A stretch of DNA of 46,443 bases, taken from contig CAZOYW010000025.1 in the NCBI GenBank assembly GCA_964584165.1, positions 1 to 46,443 on the forward strand. Reading direction: 5' to 3'. Positions 33,817 to 39,548 of the stretch are shown piece by piece; within the stretch, counting starts at the first letter, position 1, and every line of letters begins with the position of its first letter. The stretch is from CAZKCI01 sp964584165 (GTDB taxonomy: Bacteria > Auribacterota > Erginobacteria > Erginobacterales > CAZKCI01). Under the pieces are notes generated by a model. The model was not told the origin of the DNA. It saw nothing but the letters and a program-made list of their open reading frames with translations, and made no database searches. Position numbers and translations under genes: made by a program.

Positions 33817-33822
33817 AATATA
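33817..33822 (-). promoter_or_regulatory. TATATT box eight bases before the GH114-like gene
   Basis: TATATT on the minus strand, eight bases before ATG 33808; no Shine-Dalgarno sequence. Confidence 0.45.
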
Positions 33823-33880
33823 TCACGCCGGCATGGGTTGTCGGGCGTGGGGGAAGGCTCAGGTTGCATCAGACGCCCCG

Positions 33881-33946
33881 AACCCTGAACCCTGACACCT
33901 GAAACCTGACACCATTCTTGCCTTCTGCCTTTTGCCTTCCGACTTT
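33881..33946. repeat. Two adjoining heptamer arrays
   Basis: 33881-33913 has AACCCTG/ACACCTG/AAACCTG units (TGA at unit joints). 33919-33946 has TGCCTTC, TGCCTTT, TGCCTTC, CGACTTT. The second runs directly into the TATAAT box at 33946-33951. Confidence 0.75.
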
Positions 33947-33951
33947 ATAAT
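33946..33951 (+). promoter_or_regulatory. TATAAT box seven bases before the TPR membrane protein start
   Basis: An exact TATAAT, then seven bases, then GTG 33959; no Shine-Dalgarno sequence. The predicted transcription start falls on the GTG itself. Confidence 0.5.
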
Positions 33952-33958
33952 GCCGCCG

Positions 33959-35800
33959 GTGAAGATCGCCCGTCCGCCAACCCCTCTTTGTCTTGCGCTC
34001 GTCGCGGTCGCGGCCGTCCTCGTCTATCTCTCCGCCCTCCCCGGCGAGTTCCTCTGGGACGACGTCTACTTCATCACCAACAACGTCTTCCTCCGGGACT
34101 GGCGCCACCTCCCGGAGATCTTCACCGGCGACGTCGCCGCCGGCTCGGGGATGAGATACAACTATTTCCGTCCCCTGACCATCTTCACCTATCTTCTCGA
34201 CCGCACGGTTTACGGATTCGACCGGCGCGGATACCATCTTTCCAACGTCCTCTTCCACCTGCTGACCTCGATCTCCGTTTTTTTCCTCGCCCGCCGCCTC
34301 GCCTCGCCGCCCCCGGCCGCTCTCCTTGCCGCCCTCTTCTTCGCCGTCCATCCTCTCCAGACCGAGACGGTGGCCTACGTATCCGGGAGGCCGGATTCGC
34401 TCGTCGCCCTCTTCATGATCCTCTCCTTTCTCCTCTACCTCCGGCAGGCCGGCGGCCCCCGACCCCGTCTCTGGGCTCTGATGACCCTCAGCTACCTCCT
34501 CGCCGCCCTCTCCCGGGAGAATTGCGTCGTCCTTCCCCTCCTCGTCCTCTGGTACCACCTGGCTTACCGGGAACGCCTCCGCCCCCTCCGCTTTCTCCCG
34601 CTGGCCCTGATCGCCTTCGCCTACGTCGTTCTCCGCGTCTGCCTCGTCGATCCCGCCCGCGTCCCGAACACTCTTTCCCAGCGCCTTCCCGGCTTCTTCG
34701 CCGCCTCTTTGACCTACCTCCGCCTCCTCTTCCTCCCCGTCGGGCTCCACCAGGAGTACGGCTTGACCCTCTTCTCCTGGTTCGACCTCCGCGTCCTCGC
34801 CGGGGGCGGACTGATCGGCGCGATTTTCCTCCTCGCCCTCCGCTTCCGCCGCCGCCCGATCGTTCTCTTTTCGGCCGGCTGGTATTTCATCGCCCTCCTC
34901 CCCGTCTCCGGGATCTACCCGATCAAGGCCTGGATCGCCGAGCACTGGCTCCATGTCTCCTCCGTGGGCTTCTTCATCCTCCTCGCCCGCGCCCTCGCCG
35001 CCCTGGCCGCCGGTTCGCGATTGTCCGCCGCAGCGCGAAGCGCGAAGGCGGAGGACCGGCCTACAGATTGGCGCGATCCCGGCGGTCCGGCCGGCCCGAT
35101 CCCCCGATTCCCTTTTCGGATTTATGCCCGGGGCTATCGGGGCAGGCGTGATCGGGCGCGGGCGGGAGTACCGGTCGCGATTTTTTCCGCCGCTCTCGTC
35201 GTCCTCTGGGGCGTCCTGACCGCCCGGCAGAACCTCTACTTTCGCGACGCCCGGACCTTCTACGAACGCACGGTGCGCTACAACCCTGCGAGCGCCCGCC
35301 TCCTGAACAACCTCGGCATCGTCTATTACGACCTCGGGCGGGGAGCCGAGGCCCGGGGACTCTTCGCAAGGGCGGTCGCCCTCGATCCCGAGTATCCCGA
35401 GGGGTACAACAACCTCGGCCACACCTATTACCAGGAGGGGAAATATCCGGAGGCGCTCGAGTTGTTCCGGAAGGCGCTCCGGATCAACCCCCGCTCGGCC
35501 GACGCCCTGAACAACATCGCCGTAATCCTCTGCGCCCAGGGGAACTACCAGGAGGGGGCCGCGGTCTTCACCCGGGCCGCCGAGTGCAACCCCTACGACC
35601 CGTCCACCCGCTACAACCTGGGGTTGGCTCTGGCCCGGCTCGGGAAGCTGAAGGAGGCGGAGGAGGCCCTCCTCTCGGCGCTCCGGATCGACCCGGCGAT
35701 GGGGAACGTGCACGAGCGCCTCTCCCGCCTCTACGCGGAGATGGGAGAGGTCGGGAAGGCTCGCTACCACGCCGAGAGGGCTAAAACACTGAAGAAGTAA
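33959..35800 (+). CDS. TMTC-like polytopic membrane protein with C-terminal TPR repeats
   Basis: 613 residues from GTG 33959; codons upstream lie in the promoter. About ten transmembrane helices (10-400); the first loop has F-L-W-D-D-V-Y-F (about 27-34), the Asp-rich motif of GT-C mannosyltransferases, and N-Y-F-R-P-L-T follows, as in eukaryotic TMTC proteins and their bacterial relatives. Residues 430-600 carry four to five TPRs (L-N-N-L-G-I-V-Y-Y-D-L-G; G-Y-N-N-L-G-H-T-Y-Y-Q-E-G). It probably moves a sugar from a polyprenyl phosphate to a protein on the periplasmic side, with the TPRs gripping the acceptor. A hydrophilic Arg/Pro-rich stretch (about 358-405) looks inserted. The TAA stop is the end of the first unit of a heptamer array. 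Confidence 0.75.
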   Translation: MKIARPPTPLCLALVAVAAVLVYLSALPGEFLWDDVYFITNNVFLRDWRHLPEIFTGDVAAGSGMRYNYFRPLTIFTYLLDRTVYGFDRRGYHLSNVLFHLLTSISVFFLARRLASPPPAALLAALFFAVHPLQTETVAYVSGRPDSLVALFMILSFLLYLRQAGGPRPRLWALMTLSYLLAALSRENCVVLPLLVLWYHLAYRERLRPLRFLPLALIAFAYVVLRVCLVDPARVPNTLSQRLPGFFAASLTYLRLLFLPVGLHQEYGLTLFSWFDLRVLAGGGLIGAIFLLALRFRRRPIVLFSAGWYFIALLPVSGIYPIKAWIAEHWLHVSSVGFFILLARALAALAAGSRLSAAARSAKAEDRPTDWRDPGGPAGPIPRFPFRIYARGYRGRRDRARAGVPVAIFSAALVVLWGVLTARQNLYFRDARTFYERTVRYNPASARLLNNLGIVYYDLGRGAEARGLFARAVALDPEYPEGYNNLGHTYYQEGKYPEALELFRKALRINPRSADALNNIAVILCAQGNYQEGAAVFTRAAECNPYDPSTRYNLGLALARLGKLKEAEEALLSALRIDPAMGNVHERLSRLYAEMGEVGKARYHAERAKTLKK

Positions 35801-35893
35801 GAAGTGAGAAGTAAGAAGTTAGAAGTGGCGACAACGGCGATTCCCGCCTCTTCCCTTATCACTTCTCACTTCTCACTTCTAACTTCTCACTTG
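35794..35893. repeat. Inverted heptamer arrays between convergent genes, likely bidirectional terminator
   Basis: Five GAAGTRA-type heptamers (35794-35828), a 30-base loop, then five TCACTTC-type heptamers (35859-35893), mutually complementary over about 35 bases. The plus-strand gene stops in unit 1 (TAA 35798-35800); the minus-strand maf gene stops in the right arm (TAG, 35879-35881). Confidence 0.88.
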
Positions 35894-36571
35894 CCATTTT
35901 TTCCACCCGCGGAATCTCCGGCGCAGACCGGCGATCTTTTTAGCGAGAGGCTTGCCCTCCGGCACGGCCTCCAGCGCCTCCTCCAGCGCCTCCAGGGGCA
36001 GGCCGATCACGTTGCTTAAGGATCCCACGATCCGCTCCACGATCATCTCCCCCGATTCCTGGATGGCGTAGGCCCCCGCCTTGTCCAGGGGGTCGACTTT
36101 CCCGAAGTAGGCCCGGACGGTCTCGCGGTCGAACCGCTTCATGCGGACCTTGGTCGCCGCCACCCGGGTGACCCGGAGGCGGCGGGAGGGGAGGGAGACG
36201 GTCACCGCGCTGTAGACGGTGTGGGTCCGGCCGCTCAGGGAGAGGAGCATCCTCTCCGCCCGCTCGGGGTCGGAGGGTTTGCCGTAGACGTGGCGGAGGT
36301 AGACGATGGTGTCGGCGGTGATGATCAAGGCTCGGGGATGGCGCCTGGCGGCGGCGCGGGCCTTCGCTTCGGCGTTGTGGCGCACGGTCCGCCGCGGCTG
36401 GCCCCGGAAGGACTTCTCCGGAGTGGAGCAGGAGCAAAGGGAAAAGCGGATGCCCGCCCGCTGGATCAGGTCCCTCCTCCGGGGAGAGTCGGAGGCGAGG
36501 ACGACCGGGAACGAAACCGGATCGCGGGCGCCGGCCGCCGCCGCGGTCTGGCTTTGTTGGGAGGATCGCAT
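35879..36571 (-). CDS. maf: Maf-family nucleoside triphosphate pyrophosphatase
   Basis: 230 residues from ATG 36571; the longer upstream frame only reads through the REP-like tandem repeats. V-V-L-A-S-D-S-P-R-R-R at 23-33 is the Maf signature, followed by A-D-T-I-V near 80-84 and D-K-A-G-A-Y-A-I-Q-E near 161-170. Maf proteins hydrolyse non-canonical or specific NTPs (dTTP, UTP, m7GTP classes) to monophosphates and limit their incorporation; overexpression blocks septation in some bacteria. It is longer than typical Maf (about 190-200) at both ends. The last residues (W-Q-V-R-S) and the stop are encoded within the heptamer array. Confidence 0.88.
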   Translation of the reverse strand: MRSSQQSQTAAAAGARDPVSFPVVLASDSPRRRDLIQRAGIRFSLCSCSTPEKSFRGQPRRTVRHNAEAKARAAARRHPRALIITADTIVYLRHVYGKPSDPERAERMLLSLSGRTHTVYSAVTVSLPSRRLRVTRVAATKVRMKRFDRETVRAYFGKVDPLDKAGAYAIQESGEMIVERIVGSLSNVIGLPLEALEEALEAVPEGKPLAKKIAGLRRRFRGWKKWQVRS

Positions 36572-36620
36572 TCCCGACACCCGTGTCGCCTCTTTGTGGA
36601 TGACTATGTCAGATGTTTCC

Positions 36621-36877
36621 GTAGCCGCGGACTTTGAGGTCCGCGGAACAGGGCGCGGACATAAATGTCCGCGGAACAGGGCGCGGACATAAATGTCCGC
36701 GGAACAGGGCGCGGACATAAANNNNNNNNNNNNNNNNNNNNNNNNNNNNNNNNNNNNNNNNNNNNNNNNNNNNNNNNNNNNNNNNNNNNNNNNNNNNNNN
36801 NNNNNNNNNNNNNNNNNNNNNAACAGGGCGCGGACATAAATGTCCGCGGAACAGGGCGCGGACATAAATGTCCGCGC
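36621..36877. repeat. REP family 2 element followed by a 28-bp tandem palindrome array, interrupted by a gap
   Basis: GTAG + CCGCGGAC-TTTGAG-GTCCGCGG (36621-36646) begins the array. Then 28-base units with GCGGACATAAATGTCCGC cores start at 36647, 36675 and 36703, run into 100 N (36722-36821) and resume at 36822 and 36850. At least five units; the true number is unknown. Confidence 0.85.
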
Positions 36878-36962
36878 TGGGCTGTCTTCCCGAGTCCTTC
36901 TTCTCTCCGGATCGTTTCTGGCCTATAATAGCGTTCCCGGGGTAGAAAGCAGCGAATTATTC

Positions 36963-36991
36963 AACGCTCCTTCCCTCCTCCCGCGTATATG
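36963..36991 (+). promoter_or_regulatory. Candidate ECF-type promoter for the sigma factor gene
   Basis: AACGCT (36963-36968), a pyrimidine-rich spacer with CCCTCCTCC, then CGCGTATA (36982-36989), close to the sequence before the anti-sigma gene (37603-37630). Start codon 36995 is only three bases past the box. An alternative TATAAT lies at 36924-36929. Confidence 0.4.
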
Positions 36992-36994
36992 TCC

Positions 36995-37573
36995 ATGCCG
37001 CTATCGGACGAAAAATTGATGGCCCTCTGCCGGCGGGGGTCGCTTAGGGCGTTCCAGGTTCTGACCGCCCGCTACCAGGATCGGCTGATGACCTGGCTCT
37101 CGGTGCAGATGCGGGATTACCAGCGGGCGGAGGACGTATTCCAGGAGACGTTTCTCCGGGTCTGGCGGAACCGGGAGTCTTTCCTTCCGGGGCGCCGGTT
37201 CCGGACCTGGCTTTACGCCATCGCCCTCAACCTTTGCCGGGACGAGTGGCGTCGGACCCAGCGCCGCCCCGTGCTGGTCCAGGAGCCGCCGGTAGAGGCG
37301 GAGGATCGTTTCGGGGGGACGCCCCTGGCGGAGCATCCCTCCTCCGGAGCGGGACCGCGGGAACTCGCCGCGGCGCGGGAGGCGAACGAGCGGGTGGAAG
37401 CCGCCCTCGCCGGCCTCTCGGCCGAGCAGAGGGAAACCGTGATGCTGGCGAAGGTGATGGGGCTTTCCTGCGAGGAGATCGCCGCGATCAGCGGGGTCCC
37501 CGCCGGGACCGTCCGCTCCCGCCTGCACTATGCGCTGAAAGAGGCCCGGAAAAGGCTGAAGTCTGAAGACTGA
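36995..37573 (+). CDS. RNA polymerase sigma factor, ECF (RpoE-like)
   Basis: 192 residues from ATG 36995 (an in-frame ATG at 36989 overlaps the TATA box). Region 2: A-F-Q-V-L-T-A-R-Y-Q-D-R-L, then A-E-D-V-F-Q-E-T-F-L-R-V-W (about 47-59) and F-R-T-W-L-Y-A-I-A-L-N (about 69-79). Region 4: L-S-A-E-Q-R-E-T-V-M-L-A-K-V-M-G-L-S-C-E-E-I-A-A, with helix-turn-helix V-P-A-G-T-V-R-S-R-L-H. The next gene encodes its probable zinc-finger anti-sigma factor. Both genes share an upstream motif, which would fit autoregulation. The gspC-I operon follows, so secretion genes could belong to its regulon. Confidence 0.9.
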   Translation: MPLSDEKLMALCRRGSLRAFQVLTARYQDRLMTWLSVQMRDYQRAEDVFQETFLRVWRNRESFLPGRRFRTWLYAIALNLCRDEWRRTQRRPVLVQEPPVEAEDRFGGTPLAEHPSSGAGPRELAAAREANERVEAALAGLSAEQRETVMLAKVMGLSCEEIAAISGVPAGTVRSRLHYALKEARKRLKSED

Positions 37574-37602
37574 AGGCCAGCCGACCCCCGGTGAACGGTT
37601 TG

Positions 37603-37630
37603 AACGCTTTTCTCCTCCGCCGCGTATAAC
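37603..37630 (+). promoter_or_regulatory. Candidate ECF-type promoter for the anti-sigma gene
   Basis: AACGCT (37603-37608), pyrimidine-rich spacer with CTCCTCC, CGCGTATA (37621-37628). It matches the sequence upstream of the sigma gene with one single-base length difference. ATG 37636 is five bases past TATAAC (37625-37630). Confidence 0.45.
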
Positions 37631-37635
37631 TAAAC

Positions 37636-38364
37636 ATGGACTGCAACCAGGCCAAGGACTATCTTGTTGATTCCGTCATCGGCTCCGAGCTGGCCGGAGA
37701 GGTCGCTTCCCATCTCGCCTCCTGCCCCTCCTGCCGGAGGGAGCGGGAGGAGCTGGCCCTAGCCTGGGCCTCGCTCGACCGCCTGAAAGCGGTCCGCTTC
37801 CCCCGCTCCGTCACCCGGGAGACGGTGAAGCGGGTGGCCGAGGAGGAGAAGCTCGCTGGCCGTTCGTTCCGCCGGCCGGTCTTCGCCTCCCCGGCCGCCC
37901 TCTGGCGGAGCGGCTGGGTCGCGCTGGCGGCGGCGGCCGCGGCGGCGGCCATCGTCTATTACGCGGTTTCCCCGAAAGAGGACGGCTTGGCCGACCGAAC
38001 GGCGAGCGTTTTTCGGGCGGATTCGTCGCCCCTTCCGGACCCGGCCGCGACGCTGGACTCGTTCCTCGACCGGGCGGAGGAGATCCTGGCCGCGGCCGAC
38101 CGGGGCGAATACCGGCGCTGGGGGGACGTTTTTCGAGAGGTCTTCCGCTCCGATCTGGAAGGGCAGGGACGCTATCTTCTCGACTCCCTCGTCCCCGATT
38201 CTCCCGCCCGCCCGGCGGTCCAGTCGGCGAACGACGCCATCTGGGCCCTGCTCCGGGCCGGCCGGGGGAGGGAAGGGGAGGCATTTGCGCCCCCCCCGGG
38301 AGCGGACCTGCCGGAGGCTTTGCAGGCAATCAGAGCCCTGCGCGAAAGCAAGGGGAAGAAGTAA
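37636..38364 (+). CDS. Anti-sigma factor with zinc-finger (ZAS) domain, membrane-anchored
   Basis: 242 residues. An N-terminal ZAS-type motif H-L-A-S-C-P-S-C (about 26-33, H-x3-C-x2-C) binds zinc and the sigma factor in the cytoplasm. One transmembrane helix at about 94-112 (W-V-A-L-A-A-A-A-A-A-A-A-I-V-Y-Y). The 125-residue periplasmic part is helical, without a known sensory domain, and could be the site of regulated proteolysis. It follows the ECF sigma gene after 62 bases and has its own candidate promoter. It probably holds the sigma factor inactive until an envelope signal arrives. Confidence 0.85.
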   Translation: MDCNQAKDYLVDSVIGSELAGEVASHLASCPSCRREREELALAWASLDRLKAVRFPRSVTRETVKRVAEEEKLAGRSFRRPVFASPAALWRSGWVALAAAAAAAAIVYYAVSPKEDGLADRTASVFRADSSPLPDPAATLDSFLDRAEEILAAADRGEYRRWGDVFREVFRSDLEGQGRYLLDSLVPDSPARPAVQSANDAIWALLRAGRGREGEAFAPPPGADLPEALQAIRALRESKGKK

Positions 38365-38385
38365 TCGGGCGTTGGGTTACTGCCG

Positions 38386-38446
38386 CACCTAACCCTTACC
38401 CCTCGACTAGACCCATATCCTTGCCCTTACCCATCGACCAGCATTT
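38386..38446 (+). repeat. Degenerate repeat upstream of gspC
   Basis: CCTTACCC-C/A-TCGAC appears twice (near 38394 and 38424), embedded in C/T-rich, roughly heptameric sequence that runs to the gspC start. No Shine-Dalgarno sequence precedes ATG 38447. Confidence 0.4.
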
Positions 38447-39340
38447 ATGATTTCCAAACGCTATCTCTCCACGATCAACCTGGCGCTGGCGGCGGTCGTC
38501 GTCGTTTTCGGCCTCTACCTGGCCTGGGACCTCTTCATCCGGGGGCGCGAGATCGTCGAGGACACGTTGGCCGCGCCCCACTCCCGTCCGGCGGCGGCCG
38601 TGACCCCCGTCCCCGCCCCCGAAGACTACGCCGTGATCATCAACCGCGACCTCTGGAAGGAGAAGTTCGACGCCCCCGAGCCGGAGCGGATCCCCACCCC
38701 CCCTCCGCCTCCGATCCCCAATCCCAAGCTGAAGGTGATCGGGACCATCATCGGGTCCGACGCCTCGCGCAACCGGGCGATCATCGAGGACCAGGTGAAC
38801 CGCACCGGCCAGCGGATCTACGGCGTCGGGGACGTAGTGGCGGGGGTCAAGGTGATGGAGATCCACCGCACCCGCGTGGTCTTCGACAACAATGGAATCC
38901 TGTTCGAACTCCCTTGCTTCGGGGATTCGATCCCGGTTCCGGACTTCAGCTTGGCCATCCCCCGCCTCCTGCGCAAGACCGGCGACTACCGGTGGCGGAT
39001 CAGCCGTTCCGGCCTCTGGCGCTACATCAACGACAACGTGATGGGGGCGCTCAAGACCGTCGGCTGCCGTCCCTACTATCCCCCCGCCGCTCCCGCCCGG
39101 GGGCCGAGCCAGGGCTACGAGATCGTGATCCTCCCCAAGGACCACATCGCCGCCCGCCTCGGGGTCAAGCAGGGCGACATCATCCTCTCCGTCAACGACG
39201 AGCCGATCACCGGAAAGGCCCGGGCGCTCGAGCTCCTCAAGGAGGTCGGGGACGCGGAGGAGATCACCGTGAAGGTGCGGCGGGCGCACGAGACGATCGA
39301 CCTGGTCTACGAGGTCCAGGAGGAGCTCCTCGAACTTTGA
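38447..39340 (+). CDS. gspC: Type II secretion system protein C (inner-membrane, HR and PDZ domains)
   Basis: 297 residues. Short cytoplasmic start, one transmembrane helix (9-30: I-N-L-A-L-A-A-V-V-V-V-F-G-L-Y-L-A-W), a Pro-rich linker, then the HR domain (about 95-170: L-K-V-I-G-T-I-I-G; R-I-Y-G-V-G-D-V-V-A-G-V-K-V) that contacts the secretin N0 domain, and a PDZ domain (about 200-290: I-A-A-R-L-G-V-K-Q-G-D-I-I-L-S-V-N-D) implicated in substrate recognition. GspC links the inner-membrane platform to the outer-membrane channel. It is the first gene of the gsp operon here, 82 bases after the anti-sigma gene. Confidence 0.88.
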   Translation: MISKRYLSTINLALAAVVVVFGLYLAWDLFIRGREIVEDTLAAPHSRPAAAVTPVPAPEDYAVIINRDLWKEKFDAPEPERIPTPPPPPIPNPKLKVIGTIIGSDASRNRAIIEDQVNRTGQRIYGVGDVVAGVKVMEIHRTRVVFDNNGILFELPCFGDSIPVPDFSLAIPRLLRKTGDYRWRISRSGLWRYINDNVMGALKTVGCRPYYPPAAPARGPSQGYEIVILPKDHIAARLGVKQGDIILSVNDEPITGKARALELLKEVGDAEEITVKVRRAHETIDLVYEVQEELLEL

Positions 39341-39360
39341 GCGGGCGCTTTATGCGGTTT

Positions 39361-39548
39361 ACCATTCACCATTCACCACCAAAGGATCCGTCGATGAGAC
39401 ACGCGCGTCTTCCGGNNNNNNNNNNNNNNNNNNNNNNNNNNNNNNNNNNNNNNNNNNNNNNNNNNNNNNNNNNNNNNNNNNNNNNNNNNNNNNNNNNNNN
39501 NNNNNNNNNNNNNNNACCATTCACCATTCACCACCAAAGGATCCGTCG
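39361..39548. other. Scaffold join with duplicated 55-base contig ends around 100 N
   Basis: The 55 bases before the N run (39361-39415) are identical to the 55 bases after it (39516-39570), including an ACCATTC heptamer repeat and the gspD start. The duplication is most likely an assembly artefact, so the second ATG copy at 39394 is not a gene. If the ends are merged, gspC and gspD lie 53 bases apart. Confidence 0.9.

Noticed and set aside
36572..36865. Longer N-terminus for the Maf protein
   Set aside because: The upstream frame only translates the tandem palindrome array and gap N bases; Maf homology begins after ATG 36571.
36647..36877. Possible CRISPR array (28-base palindromic repeats)
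   Set aside because: The 28-base units are contiguous with no unique spacers and there are no cas genes; they are tandem palindromes related to REP family 2.
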